This document shows, in pieces, positions 5,961 to 15,207 of a stretch of 64,000 nucleotides of DNA (positions are counted from its first letter, which is position 1; each line of letters starts with the position of its first letter). The stretch spans positions 41,111-105,110 of the forward strand of contig NZ_JAHYSG010000035.1 of NCBI RefSeq assembly GCF_022095675.1, given 5' to 3'. The position numbers were made by a program, and so were the translations under genes. Source of the DNA: Dactylosporangium sp. AC04546 (lineage in GTDB: Bacteria > Actinomycetota > Actinomycetes > Mycobacteriales > Micromonosporaceae). Under the pieces are notes generated by a model. The model was not told the origin of the DNA and did no database searches. It saw only the letters and a program-made list of their open reading frames with translations.

Positions 5961-8042
5961 TCAGCCATCGACGCGAGCAAGATCCTCTACGGTTGCGCCG
6001 CTGACCAGAGCCAGGACGTCGTCGCCGTAGAGGCCCAGCTTGCGCGGGCCGATGCCGGCGATGACGGCCAGTTCCTCGCGCCGTCCGGGGCGCCGCTCGG
6101 CGATCGCCGCGAGGGTGACGTCGGTGAAGATCACAAACGGTGGAACGCGCTGGACCTGAGCCAGCCGCGCCCGCCAGTCGACGAGCCGGCCGAGCAGCTC
6201 CTCGTCGAGGTCGGACGGGCAGGACGCGCAGCGGCCGAGCTTGCGGTCGACGCCGTTGATGAGGCCGGTGCCACAGATTCGGCAGGACACCGCCATCACC
6301 CGCTTGACCCGGCCGGCCACGGCGCCCTTCGGCGCGGGTGCGGTGCGGGTGGGCTCGGCCGACGGGAGGAACCGGCTGGCCCGGCGCGGACGGCCGCCCG
6401 GGCTGCGGGCCGAGGCATACGACAGCCAGAGCGTGTGCCGGGCGCGGGTGATCCCGACATACAGCAGGCGCCGCTCCTCCTCGACGGCGTCGGCCGAGCG
6501 CGCGTGGATCACCGGCAGCGTGCCCTCGGTCAGCCCGACGAGGAACACCGCGTCCCACTCCAGGCCCTTGGCCGAGTGCAGGGACGAGAGCGTGACCCCG
6601 TCGACGGTCGGCACGTGCTGGAGCGCCGCGCGCCGCGACAGCTCGTCGTTGAACTCCTCCAGGCTGCGATCCGGCATGCCCTCGGCGAGCGCCACGAGCG
6701 CGGCAACGGCCTCCCAGCGCTCCCGCAGCGCGCCGCCGGCCGGCGCCTCGCCGGGCCGCCACCCCATGCCCTCCAGGGCCTGCACGACGACCTCCGGCAG
6801 CGTCTCCCCCACCGGGGGCGTCCGGGTCGCGGCGCGGAGCACGATCATCGCCTGGCGGACCTCGGCCCGCTCGAAGAAGCGGTCGGCGCCGTGCACCACA
6901 TAGGGCACGCCCGCCTCGGCGAGGGCCTCCTGGTACACCTCGGACTGCGCGTTGATGCGGAACAGCACCGCGATCTCGCGCGCCGGCGTGCCGCCCGCGA
7001 TCAGCTCGGCGCAGCGCGCCGCGACCGCCGCGGCCTCCTCCGGCTCGTCGGCGAAGATCCGCGTGGTCGGCTCGGGGCCGGCTGGCCGCTGGCCGACCAG
7101 CTCCAGCCGCAGCCGGGCCAGGTCGCCGCGGGCCCGGGAGATGACCGAGTTGGCCAGGCCGACGACCTGCGGGGTCGAGCGGTAGTCGCGGATCAGCCGG
7201 ACGACCCGCGCGTCGGGGTGGCGGCGCTTGAAGCCCACCAGGTAGGTCGCGCTGGCGCCGGTGAACGAGTAGATCGTCTGGCTCGCGTCGCCGACCACGG
7301 TCAGGTCCTCGCGGCCGCCCAGCCAGGCGTCGAGCAGCCGCTGCTGCATCGGGTTGACGTCCTGATACTCGTCGACGACGAAGTGCCGATACTGCGAGCG
7401 GATCTGCTCGGCGACGTCGGCGTGCTCCTCCAGCGCCCAGATGGCGGCCCGGATCATGTCCTCGAAGTCGATGACGCCCTGGGCCCGCTTGATCCGCTCG
7501 TAGTGCGCGTAGACCTGGCCGACCCGGCCGACCTCGAACGGTGGCTCGCGCATCGCCTTGCCGGCCGCGGCCCCATAGTCGTCGGGCTCGATCAGCGACG
7601 CCTTGGCCCACTCGATCTCGCTGGCGAGGTCGCGCGCGCCGGTGCCGTCGATCTTCAGGCCGGCCCGGGTGGCGGCCAGCCCGACCAGCCGGGCCTTGCT
7701 CTCCAGCAGCTCGGGCATCTCGCGGCCGTCGAAGAGCCGCTGGGCGAAGTAGCGCACCTGGCGCAGCGCCGCGGAGTGGAACGTGCGCGCCTGGACCCCG
7801 TCGGCGCCGAGCTGGCCGAGCCGGGCCCGCATCTCGGCGGCGGCCCGGGCGGTGAACGTGACGGCGAGGACGTGCTGGGCCCGGACCTCCCCGGCCCGGA
7901 CGCGGTGCGCGACGCGGTGGGTGATCGCCCGGGTCTTGCCGGTGCCGGCGCCGGCCAGGATGCACAGCGGACCGGCGGGCGCGGTCACCGCCGCCGCCTG
8001 CTCCGGATCCAGTCCCGTCAAGATGTCTGAGGAATCCACCAC
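5961..8042 (-). CDS. uvrD2: ATP-dependent DNA helicase UvrD2
   Basis: A 693-residue superfamily 1A helicase. Walker A GAGTGKT is at 31-37, and motif II appears as VVDEYQDVN in the first third. The LRLxRNYRST-type motif is represented by LIRDYRSTPQVV, and motif VI by YVGITRARHTL. The C-terminal third has a four-cysteine element (CRICG ... CASC) followed by an HRDC domain. That is the layout described for mycobacterial UvrD2, a 3'-5' helicase essential in M. tuberculosis. The start is a GTG. It lies upstream of the whiB7 unit on the same strand and divergent from mycoredoxin. Confidence 0.94.
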   Translation of the reverse strand: MVDSSDILTGLDPEQAAAVTAPAGPLCILAGAGTGKTRAITHRVAHRVRAGEVRAQHVLAVTFTARAAAEMRARLGQLGADGVQARTFHSAALRQVRYFAQRLFDGREMPELLESKARLVGLAATRAGLKIDGTGARDLASEIEWAKASLIEPDDYGAAAGKAMREPPFEVGRVGQVYAHYERIKRAQGVIDFEDMIRAAIWALEEHADVAEQIRSQYRHFVVDEYQDVNPMQQRLLDAWLGGREDLTVVGDASQTIYSFTGASATYLVGFKRRHPDARVVRLIRDYRSTPQVVGLANSVISRARGDLARLRLELVGQRPAGPEPTTRIFADEPEEAAAVAARCAELIAGGTPAREIAVLFRINAQSEVYQEALAEAGVPYVVHGADRFFERAEVRQAMIVLRAATRTPPVGETLPEVVVQALEGMGWRPGEAPAGGALRERWEAVAALVALAEGMPDRSLEEFNDELSRRAALQHVPTVDGVTLSSLHSAKGLEWDAVFLVGLTEGTLPVIHARSADAVEEERRLLYVGITRARHTLWLSYASARSPGGRPRRASRFLPSAEPTRTAPAPKGAVAGRVKRVMAVSCRICGTGLINGVDRKLGRCASCPSDLDEELLGRLVDWRARLAQVQRVPPFVIFTDVTLAAIAERRPGRREELAVIAGIGPRKLGLYGDDVLALVSGATVEDLARVDG

Positions 8043-8123
8043 AACTAGGCATCATCTCAGCCGGGTATGACGTTATGGCGAGCGCTACATCGTGCCTCGA
8101 TCCGCCGGGAGGGAACACACCTC

Positions 8124-8369
8124 ATGATCACCATGTACTCGACGAGCTGGTGCGGCTACTGCCACCGCCTCAAGTCGCAGCTGGACCGCGAAGGGATCCA
8201 GTACCAGGTCGTCGACATCGAGCGCGACCCGGCGGCGGCGACGTACGTCGAGAGCGTCAACGGCGGCAACCAGACCGTCCCGACCGTGAAGTTCGACGAC
8301 GGCACCGCCCTGACCAACCCGACGATCAAGCAGGTGAAGTCCAAGCTGGAGAGCGCGCTCAGTAGCTGA
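8124..8369 (+). CDS. mrx1: mycoredoxin (glutaredoxin-like, CGYC active site)
   Basis: An 81-residue thioredoxin-fold protein starting at the ATG of MITMYSTSWCGYC, with GGGAGG 8 nt upstream. The active site is CGYC near residues 10-13. The TVPT cis-proline loop (QTVPTVKF) and the C-terminal substrate-binding helix are present. Length and motif match mycoredoxin-1, which reduces mycothiol-mixed disulfides. The same window carries mshB, so mycothiol is expected here. It is transcribed away from uvrD2, as in mycobacteria. Confidence 0.92.
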   Translation: MITMYSTSWCGYCHRLKSQLDREGIQYQVVDIERDPAAATYVESVNGGNQTVPTVKFDDGTALTNPTIKQVKSKLESALSS

Positions 8370-8434
8370 CCCTTCACGAAGCGGCGTCAAGTCGCTACCG
8401 TGTGACTCCAGGGAAACCTGGGGAGGCCGCCACC

Positions 8435-9046
8435 ATGCGGGTAGCGCGCGACTTCGCCGTCCGCGGCCCGGTGCCGTATCACGCGCCCGAACGGCCGCGC
8501 GTCGCGGATCCGGACCGCCGTCGGCAGATCGCCGACTATCTCGCTGGTGGCGCCACGATCGGCCACGGCTCAGGCCCCGCGGTGCTGCACACCGACGGGG
8601 TCTGGCTGTGGCCGGAGCGCTTCGTCGAGGAGATCCTCGAGCACGGCCTCGCGCCGGAGCCCGACCTCGTCGACCAGATGCGGGTCCGCGCCTTCCGGGC
8701 GCCCACCCCGGCGCAGGACGAGCGCCTGGCCACGGAGGCCCTGGCCGCCTGGCGGTCGGGCCCGCCCACGCCGCCGCGCCTGCTGATCACGTACTTCGTG
8801 CGCGTCGACGAGGACTCCTCCCCCGACGCCCCGGTGTCGCTGCTGCGCCGGACGGTCACGCCGGACGGGCGCATGGCCGAGGAAGCCCTGTGGCGGGACA
8901 TGGCCTGGCACGCGACCTACGCCCTGTCCAGCCCGAAGATCGACTACGACATCCGCGAGGCGAGCCCGGCGCAGGCCGCCCGCGTGCTCGACACCTGGTG
9001 CGCCAAGTGGCACGCGGAGCAGGTCAGGCGCCGAGCCACGACGTGA
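8435..9046 (+). CDS. conserved hypothetical protein
   Basis: A 203-residue soluble protein. I place the start at the ATG of MRVARDFAV because GGGGAGG lies 8 nt upstream; an upstream GTG in frame would include the ribosome-binding site. No recognised domain. The segment GPAVLHTDGVWLWPERFVEEILEHG reads like an address to a structured alpha/beta protein, and Trp residues are frequent. The 3' end overlaps the convergent nudC gene by 23 nt. I do not recognise the family. Confidence 0.75.
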   Translation: MRVARDFAVRGPVPYHAPERPRVADPDRRRQIADYLAGGATIGHGSGPAVLHTDGVWLWPERFVEEILEHGLAPEPDLVDQMRVRAFRAPTPAQDERLATEALAAWRSGPPTPPRLLITYFVRVDEDSSPDAPVSLLRRTVTPDGRMAEEALWRDMAWHATYALSSPKIDYDIREASPAQAARVLDTWCAKWHAEQVRRRATT

Positions 9047-9929
9047 TGAGGTAGTGCGCGATCGACGCCGGGAACGGCAGCCCGAAGTCGTGCGACGACC
9101 CGTCGAGCACCGCGGCGATCTCGCGCCGGGAGAACCAGCGGGCCTCCAGGATCTCGTCCTGGTCGACGTGGATCTCCGCGCCGACCGGGGCCGTCGCGTG
9201 GAAGCCCAGCATCAGCGAGCCCGGGAAGGGCCAGGGCTGGCTGGACGAGTAGCGCACCTCGGTGACCCGCACGCCGACCTCTTCGAGCACCTCGCGGGCG
9301 ACCGCCATCTCGGCCGACTCGCCCGGCTCGACGAACCCGGCGAGCGTCGAGTACCGCCGGATGGTGCCGACGTTCGCCCACTGCGCGTTGCTGCCGAGCA
9401 GGCAGCGCCCGTCGGGCCCGGCCACGCCGTCGTGCACGAGCATGATCACGGCGGGGTCGGTGCGCGGCCAGAGCGTCTCGGCGCCGTCCTCGGTCTGCCG
9501 CACCCAGCCGCCCTGTGCCGGCACCGTCAGCTTGCCGCTGAGCGGGCTGTAGGGGTGCCGGGAGTGCCAGTTGGCCAGCGCCACGCCGGTGATGAACAGC
9601 CCGGCGGGCAGATCGGCCAGCGAGTGGCCGACCTGCCGCAGGTTGACCCGCCGTGTGCCGGCCGGGGCCGTCACGTCGGCGGCCACGGCGAAGTACACCG
9701 TGCCGTCCGGCTCCTCGCCCAGGAAGAACCGCTCGCCCGGCGGCGCCTCGTCGGGGCCGACGAGGACGAGCTCCGGCGGGTCGTCGCCGCGGACGAGCAC
9801 GTGCCCGTCGTCGACGACCACCACGCGGGCGCGCAGCCACGCCTTGGCGAGCCACTCCTCGTCGAGGCGCCGGTGCGCCGCCCGGTCCAGCGTGCCGCGC
9901 GCGAGGGGCGGCCCTTCCGGCGAGCTCAT
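9024..9929 (-). CDS. nudC: NADH pyrophosphatase NudC (Nudix hydrolase)
   Basis: A 301-residue protein. The Nudix box GFVEPGESAEMAVAREVLEEVGV fits GX5EX7REUXEEXGU, and SQPWPFPGS, the NudC-specific motif for NAD(H) specificity, follows it. Family members hydrolyse NADH to NMNH and AMP, and bacterial NudC can decap NAD-capped RNA. The segment that carries the four-cysteine zinc site in E. coli NudC (here HSRHPYSPLSGKLTV...) has no cysteine, so the zinc ribbon is lost. The chosen ATG has GGAGG 4 nt upstream. It is downstream of a divergent gene pair, in the same neighbourhood as in M. tuberculosis. Confidence 0.9.
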   Translation of the reverse strand: MSSPEGPPLARGTLDRAAHRRLDEEWLAKAWLRARVVVVDDGHVLVRGDDPPELVLVGPDEAPPGERFFLGEEPDGTVYFAVAADVTAPAGTRRVNLRQVGHSLADLPAGLFITGVALANWHSRHPYSPLSGKLTVPAQGGWVRQTEDGAETLWPRTDPAVIMLVHDGVAGPDGRCLLGSNAQWANVGTIRRYSTLAGFVEPGESAEMAVAREVLEEVGVRVTEVRYSSSQPWPFPGSLMLGFHATAPVGAEIHVDQDEILEARWFSRREIAAVLDGSSHDFGLPFPASIAHYLITSWLGA

Positions 9930-9976
9930 GCGACCTCCGCTCCGCTCCGGCCGCACGAGTCTGAAGCCGAGCCCAT

Positions 9977-10016
9977 GATGAGCGGCCTCCTCCGCTTCGC
10001 TCCGGAACCGCTCATC
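9977..10016 (-). terminator. possible weak terminator after the M16 pair
   Basis: GATGAGCGG (9977-9985) and CCGCTCATC (10008-10016) form a 9-bp inverted repeat with a 22-nt spacer. The right arm contains the stop codon region of the M16 gene. No T-run follows on the minus strand, so this is a modest candidate. Confidence 0.35.
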
Positions 10017-11346
10017 CCCGGATCACGGCCGTGAGCGCGCTGAGCGGCTTCTCGATCTGCTCCGCGTCGCCGAGGACCACGGCGGCGGCCTTCGCCGGCG
10101 CGAGGTACTCCGCGGCGGCCGCGGCCACGTCTTCCCGGGTCGCCTTGGCCAGCCGTGCCGCGTGCTCGGCGAGGTAGTCGAGCCGCAGCCCGAAGCCCGC
10201 ATAGGTGGAGACCAGCCCGGCCAGGCCGGCCTGGGTCGACATGCCGAGCTGGAGGGTGCCCAGCGCATACTGCCGGGCCTGCTCCAGCTCGTCCTCCTTG
10301 GGCGGGAGGCTGGCCAGCCGGCCCAGCTCGTAGAGCGTCTCGAGCAGCGCCGGCCCGGTCACCTCGGTCGCCACCTCGGCCGCGACCACCAGAGCCGAAC
10401 CGGCGACGGCGTGCTCCACGAGCGAGTGAGGGCCATAGGTGTACCCCTTGTCCTCGCGGATGTTCTCGACCCAACGCGAGGAGAAGTAGCCGCCGAAGAC
10501 GAGGTTGGCGAGCTGGAGCGCCGCGTGGTCCGGGTGCTGCCGGGTGACCGCCGGCAGCGCGATGCGCAGCGACGACTGCACCGAGCCGGGCCGGTCGACC
10601 AGGGTCAGCGGCCCGGGCGCGAGGGCCGGGACCGTCGGCAGCTCGATCCCGACGCCGTTGCCGTCCCACTTGGCGAGCATCTTCTCGGCGGCGGCGATCG
10701 CCTTCTCCGGCGCGATGTCGCCCACGATGACGAGCGTGGCGCCGGCCGGGTGGGCCCGCTCGCCGTGCAGCGTGCGCAGGCCGGCCGGGGTGACCGCCTC
10801 CACCTGCTCCGGCGTCGGGGTCTGGACGGCGTAGGGGTGCTTGCCGTACATCCGCTTCAGCAGGGCCACCCGCGCGAGGTGGCTCGGCTGGCTCTGCGCC
10901 ACCCGGATGCGGTCGACGAGCCGCGCCCGCTCGGTGGCGACCTCGTCGGTCGGGTAGCTGGCGTCGGTGAGCACCTCGGCGAGGATGTCGAGCAGCCGCT
11001 CCAGGCCGCCGACGAGAGCGTTGCCCGAGATGAGCAGCCGGTCGGGGTCGGCGCCCGCGGACAGGCCGCCGCCGACCTTCTGCAGCTCGGCCGCGATGTC
11101 CACGGTCGACATCGTCGACGTGCCGGACAGCACCGTCTGGGTGAGCATGGCCGCCTTGGCCAGGTGCGCCTTGGCGAAGGGCACCCGCAGCCTGACCTCG
11201 ACCAGCGGCACCGACGAGCGCCGCAGCGCGATCACGGTCAGCCCGTTGGACAGCGTCTGCTCGACGATCTTGGGCAGCTTCAGCGGGCGGTTGGGCCCGA
11301 GCACCGGCAGGGTCCGCTGGGGAAGGGGGGTTTCGACAGTGGTCAC
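10012..11346 (-). CDS. M16 peptidase-family protein, non-catalytic type subunit
   Basis: A 444-residue M16 protein whose GTG overlaps the stop of the preceding M16 gene in GTGA, with GGAGGA upstream. The N-terminal domain lacks the HxxEH zinc motif: the equivalent region reads VPFAKAHLAKAAMLTQ. The C-terminal domain retains the Arg/Tyr substrate-binding pair in ENIREDKGYTYG. This split (one catalytic, one R/Y subunit) is the arrangement of bacterial M16B heterodimers related to mitochondrial processing peptidase. Cytoplasmic, with no signal peptide. Substrate unknown. Confidence 0.88.
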   Translation of the reverse strand: MTTVETPLPQRTLPVLGPNRPLKLPKIVEQTLSNGLTVIALRRSSVPLVEVRLRVPFAKAHLAKAAMLTQTVLSGTSTMSTVDIAAELQKVGGGLSAGADPDRLLISGNALVGGLERLLDILAEVLTDASYPTDEVATERARLVDRIRVAQSQPSHLARVALLKRMYGKHPYAVQTPTPEQVEAVTPAGLRTLHGERAHPAGATLVIVGDIAPEKAIAAAEKMLAKWDGNGVGIELPTVPALAPGPLTLVDRPGSVQSSLRIALPAVTRQHPDHAALQLANLVFGGYFSSRWVENIREDKGYTYGPHSLVEHAVAGSALVVAAEVATEVTGPALLETLYELGRLASLPPKEDELEQARQYALGTLQLGMSTQAGLAGLVSTYAGFGLRLDYLAEHAARLAKATREDVAAAAAEYLAPAKAAAVVLGDAEQIEKPLSALTAVIRG

Positions 11347-12659
11347 TTGGCTCCTCCGGCGATGACCTCGACCGCGGCGCGGCGGGACGGGACCAGCTGC
11401 GCGGCCGCGGCGACGATCTCGTCCTCGGTGACCTCGCCGATCAGCGTGTGCAGCTGGTTGAGCAGCTCCGGCTCGCCCCGCTGCTGCTCCAGGACGGCCA
11501 TCTGCAGCGCCCGGCCGAGCACCGCGTCGGTGTCGCGCAGCAGGTGGGTGGCCATGCGGGCCTGCGTGCGGCTCAGCTCCTCGGCCGCGAGCCCGTCGGT
11601 GGCGATGCGGGCGCACTCCTCCTCGACCGTGCGCAGCACCTTGTCGATGTCGCCGCCCGGAGGGAGGTGCGCCTGGAGGATGAGGGCGGTGGGGTCGCGC
11701 ACCGCGAACGGCTCGCCCATGAAGCCGACGTAGCCGCCGACGCTCGTCACCGACCGGTCGCGCAGGACCAGCCGCTCGACCAGCCGTGAGGCGTCGCCGT
11801 CGGTGAGCACCTCGGCCAGTACCACATATGGCAGATAGCCGCGGAGATCATTGATCGGATCCGGCACCCGCCAGGCCGCGGCGACGGCCGGCAGCGGCGC
11901 CAGCCGGTCCTCGTAGGACGAGCGCCGCTCCGCGGTGAGGTCGGGCTCGGCGAAGTCGGGCCGCACCGGGGCGGGCCGGGCCGGCACGTCGCCGAAGTGC
12001 CGCTCGATCAGCGCCGTCGCCGTCGCCACGTCGAAGTCGCCGGAGACCGCCAGCACGGCGTTGCCGCAGGCGTAGTAGCGGTCGAAGAAGTCGGCGGCGT
12101 CGGCGACGGTCGCCGACTCCAGGTCGTCGAACGAGCCGTAGCCGTCGTGCGCGTTGGGGAACGTGTCGAACATGACCGGGGGCAGGCGCAGCCAGGGGAA
12201 CCCGCCATACGGCCGGTTGAGCACGTTGACCCGGATCTCCTCCTTGACCACGTCGACCTGGTTGCGCAGGTTCTCCTCGGTCAGCCGCGGCGCGCGCATG
12301 CGGTCGGCCTCCAGGAAGAGGGCCCGCTCCAGCGCGTTCGACGGCAGCGTCTCGAAGTAGTCCGTGTAGTCGAAGTGGGTCGATCCGTTGAACGTGCCGC
12401 CGGAGCCCTGCACGTAGCGGAAGTGGGCCAGCTTCTCCAGGCTCTCCGAGCCCTGGAACATCAGGTGCTCGAACAGGTGGGCGAAGCCGGTCCGGCCTTG
12501 TGGCTCGGATCTGATGCCGACGTCGTACACCACCGCCACGCCGACGACCGGCGCGGCGCGATCAGGGGTCAGCACCACCCGCAGGCCATTGGGCAGGGTG
12601 AGGCGCTCGACGGGATACTTGGAGGCCGGAATTCGCACGGCGGGACTACGACGAGGCAC
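11343..12659 (-). CDS. M16 zinc metallopeptidase, catalytic subunit
   Basis: A 438-residue M16B peptidase. HLFEHLMFQG carries the inverted zinc motif HxxEH near residue 65, and a downstream Glu in VVKEEIRVN is the third-ligand region. The start is a GTG inside the 3' end of the upstream mycosin-like gene (14-nt overlap in another frame). The downstream partner lacks the zinc motif, so a heterodimer is likely. Homologues degrade peptides or process precursors; the target is unknown here. The S8-like gene directly upstream makes this a peptidase cluster. Confidence 0.9.
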   Translation of the reverse strand: MPRRSPAVRIPASKYPVERLTLPNGLRVVLTPDRAAPVVGVAVVYDVGIRSEPQGRTGFAHLFEHLMFQGSESLEKLAHFRYVQGSGGTFNGSTHFDYTDYFETLPSNALERALFLEADRMRAPRLTEENLRNQVDVVKEEIRVNVLNRPYGGFPWLRLPPVMFDTFPNAHDGYGSFDDLESATVADAADFFDRYYACGNAVLAVSGDFDVATATALIERHFGDVPARPAPVRPDFAEPDLTAERRSSYEDRLAPLPAVAAAWRVPDPINDLRGYLPYVVLAEVLTDGDASRLVERLVLRDRSVTSVGGYVGFMGEPFAVRDPTALILQAHLPPGGDIDKVLRTVEEECARIATDGLAAEELSRTQARMATHLLRDTDAVLGRALQMAVLEQQRGEPELLNQLHTLIGEVTEDEIVAAAAQLVPSRRAAVEVIAGGAK

Positions 12660-13842
12660 GCTCCGAATCTATCCCGTCCGTCGAGGAAACCCGGATTTGA
12701 CGTTCGGCCCGCACCGCATTCCCCACCAGAACGCCGAGCACCGCGATCAGCGGCAGGCCCAGCAGCCACCCGTAGGGCTCCCGCGAGCGGGGCGGCCGGG
12801 GCTCGGCCGGCGCGGGCTGCGCGATCGCGCTCGCCCCGGCGCTCGGCTGTCCGCTCGGCCGCGCGCTCGCGCTCGGTGCCGGCACCGGCAGGCTCTTGGT
12901 CAGGGCGGGCACGAGGTCGAGGCGGCCCTGCCCGTAGTCCCGGTCCAGGCCCTTCTCGCCCGCGTCCGCCGCGGTCAGCGTCATCCGGCGGACGATGTCG
13001 GGGGCCTTGAGCGCCGGGTACGCCGAGCGGAGCAGCGCGACCGCCCCGGCGAGCAGGCCGGGCGAGGCGTTGCCGTCGTCGACGCGGTAGCCGCCGCCGC
13101 TGTTGGTGGTCATGATCTGGTCGCCGGGCACGCCGAAGCCCAGGCGCCGTCCGCTGGTGGACTGCACCCGGACGTCACCCGCACGAGTCAGCGGTACCGC
13201 GGCCAGCACGCCGTCGTAGCCGGCCGGGAACGGCTCGAACTCCTGGCCGGGCTGGTTGCCGTCGGCGGCGATCACGATCGCGTCGCTCTCCTGGGCGTCG
13301 CGCACGGCCCGCATGAGCCGCTCGCTGCCCTCCACCGAGTAGCCCACAACGATGATCTTGATGCCGCGGCTGACCGCGAGGTCGATGCCGTCGGCCAGCT
13401 GGTCGGGCGTCACCGCGCCCGTCGGGTCGGGACTCGCCGGCGAGCCGATCACCACCGGCAGAATCCGCGCGCCCGGGGCGATCCCGATGACGCCGGCGCC
13501 GTGCTCGTCGCCGGTCCGCTCGTCCTTGTGGCCCTGACCGGCGACCAGGCCGGCGAGCGCGGTGCCGTGGCCGCTCTGGTCGACGCCGGTCGCGCCCGGG
13601 CTCTCGGTGACGAACACGGGGTCGAGGATCGCCCCGGTCAGGTCGGGGTGGTTGCGGTCGACGCCCGTGTCGACGATGGCGACGGTGGTCCCGTCGCCGC
13701 GGCTCTTCTGGTTGGCCTCGGCCACCTTGAGGTACCGCAGATGCCACTGATCATCACGAATGACGTCAGCGTGCGCGGAACCGGCGGCGCCGAGCGCGAC
13801 ACCGATCCCCATGGCCACCGCTAAGGCCACCGGCTGCTTCAT
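12646..13842 (-). CDS. mycosin-like S8 protein with altered catalytic serine region
   Basis: A 398-residue protein with mycosin architecture: signal peptide (residues 1-25, cleavage after SAHA), N-terminal extension DQWHLRYL, subtilisin domain, Ser/Pro-rich linker and one C-terminal membrane helix (YGWLLGLPLIAVLGVLVG). The Asp site VAIVDTGVD (D58) and His site SGHGT (H92) are intact. The serine site is not canonical: GNASPGLLAG replaces GTSxAxPxxAG and is one residue shorter. It may be an inactive homologue. The start is chosen at the ATG of the signal peptide. It overlaps the M16 gene by 14 nt. Confidence 0.82.
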   Translation of the reverse strand: MKQPVALAVAMGIGVALGAAGSAHADVIRDDQWHLRYLKVAEANQKSRGDGTTVAIVDTGVDRNHPDLTGAILDPVFVTESPGATGVDQSGHGTALAGLVAGQGHKDERTGDEHGAGVIGIAPGARILPVVIGSPASPDPTGAVTPDQLADGIDLAVSRGIKIIVVGYSVEGSERLMRAVRDAQESDAIVIAADGNQPGQEFEPFPAGYDGVLAAVPLTRAGDVRVQSTSGRRLGFGVPGDQIMTTNSGGGYRVDDGNASPGLLAGAVALLRSAYPALKAPDIVRRMTLTAADAGEKGLDRDYGQGRLDLVPALTKSLPVPAPSASARPSGQPSAGASAIAQPAPAEPRPPRSREPYGWLLGLPLIAVLGVLVGNAVRAERQIRVSSTDGIDSERASS

Positions 13843-13879
13843 GCGCGATAGCGTGCCGGATCGACGCAAGCAACGCCAC

Positions 13880-14851
13880 TTATAGAGGTCGGACGCTTTC
13901 CGTGACCTCATCGGTGATCGCGTCGAACTGACGGTGCGTGTCGGGGATGGACACGTAGAGGATCGCGGCCTCGACCTTGCCGACGTCGATCAGCGCGATC
14001 GAGACCAGCTCGCTGCGGGCCTTGAGCCCCGGCTGGGAGAAGTGCAGCCGGAACTTGATCAGCCGGGCCGGCCGGCCGCCGAGCTCCAGGTCGCGGGCCG
14101 AGATGTCCTCGCGCTGGTTGTTTTCGGGGTAGAAGCTCACCCGCACGTCGGCGGCGATCTGGTCGCCGATGCACTTCAGGTCGAGCACCAGCCCGTCGTT
14201 GACCGCGGCGGGGACGTGCCCCGACAGGATCGTCGCGTGGTAGTCCGAGCCGTTGCCGTCATAGTTGGGCTCGGTGACGAAGTGCTGGCCCACCCGGTAG
14301 GTCACCTTGAGCTCGCCCCGGTCGACCCAGGCCGCGTCCCACGGCGACCAGGGATCCCCGTACTTCTTGTACGAAATGCCCGCCTCTTCGTCGGCGGTGC
14401 GCGGCCCGGCCGGCACGTCGGGCGCCCCCTGCGGGGGCCGCTCGGGCGGGATGCTGGGCGGCGGGCAGCGCCGGGCCAGCTCGGGCCGGGTGTCGCTGGG
14501 CCCCTTGGGCCGGTCGCCGAACAGCCCCCCGGGCGTCGTGGCGTTGTTGGTCATGACCGACGCGAGCACGATCACGAGCCCGATGACCACGACCAGGATC
14601 GCGCCACCGCCGAGCCACTTCATGATCTTCTTGTTGCGCTTGATCGGGTCGTCGTCGTCATCCGGCCCGCCGACGATCACGTCGGGCGGCGGCCCGATCG
14701 GTGGCGCCCCCAGCCCGGACACCCGCCCGGACTGATAACCCGCCGCCGCGCGCGGCTGCTCGGCCGGCCGTTGAACGGTCGGCGGGCGGTCGGGCGGCTC
14801 GACCACCACCTGGGTGTCGGGCTCCGCCCACGGCGAACGGTGCTCGGTCAT
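13880..14851 (-). CDS. single-pass membrane protein with acidic cytoplasmic stretch
   Basis: A 323-residue protein. The N-terminal 78 residues are Pro/Arg-rich and presumably cytoplasmic, with a DDDDD run at 64-68 next to the basic KRNKK. A membrane helix spans about 79-100 and is followed by a Pro-rich linker and a C-terminal extracellular domain of about 200 residues without a recognised family. An in-frame GTG two codons upstream is an alternative start. It is 37 nt upstream of the mycosin-like gene on the same strand, so the two may form a unit at the cell surface. Confidence 0.75.
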   Translation of the reverse strand: MTEHRSPWAEPDTQVVVEPPDRPPTVQRPAEQPRAAAGYQSGRVSGLGAPPIGPPPDVIVGGPDDDDDPIKRNKKIMKWLGGGAILVVVIGLVIVLASVMTNNATTPGGLFGDRPKGPSDTRPELARRCPPPSIPPERPPQGAPDVPAGPRTADEEAGISYKKYGDPWSPWDAAWVDRGELKVTYRVGQHFVTEPNYDGNGSDYHATILSGHVPAAVNDGLVLDLKCIGDQIAADVRVSFYPENNQREDISARDLELGGRPARLIKFRLHFSQPGLKARSELVSIALIDVGKVEAAILYVSIPDTHRQFDAITDEVTESVRPL

Positions 14852-14916
14852 CTCCACGCAAGTGTCGCAGCCCGACGCCCGGGTTGCCAAAGACGCCCCG
14901 CGGGTGGTGACGGCCC

Positions 14917-15081
14917 TTAGGGCTGCGGTTGGTGGGAGGGCGTGTGCAGCTGGGTGATCTGCGGATACCTGGGCTCGTCGGCGGCCGCGACCGGCCCGAT
15001 GACGATGAGCGCGACGGTCAGCACTCCCGCGGTCGCGACACCGACGACCAAGGCGACCTCTCGCATCTGCGATCCCTGCAT
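14917..15081 (-). CDS. small membrane-anchored or secreted protein
   Basis: A 54-residue frame (MQGSQMREVALVV...) with one hydrophobic helix ending in PVAAADE, so it is either a short secreted peptide or a single-pass protein with a polar tail. A second in-frame ATG 15 nt later is an alternative start. GGGGGG lies 8 nt before the first ATG. It precedes the membrane-protein gene on the same strand by 65 nt. Coding status rests on the hydrophobic pattern and ribosome-binding site only. Confidence 0.5.
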   Translation of the reverse strand: MQGSQMREVALVVGVATAGVLTVALIVIGPVAAADEPRYPQITQLHTPSHQPQP

Positions 15082-15207
15082 CGTGCGGACCCCCCTCGCA
15101 TGCCCCCCTTGACAGCTTCGGCGACAATGCGGCCCCGGCGACAGCAAGGTGTCGGAACCTTGCCAAAATCTTCAGACAATCGCCCCACACGCTCGGGTCA
15201 CGCGGCT

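Noticed and set aside
15109..15114. Perfect TTGACA on the plus strand
   Set aside because: No -10 at 16-19 nt and no rightward gene downstream.
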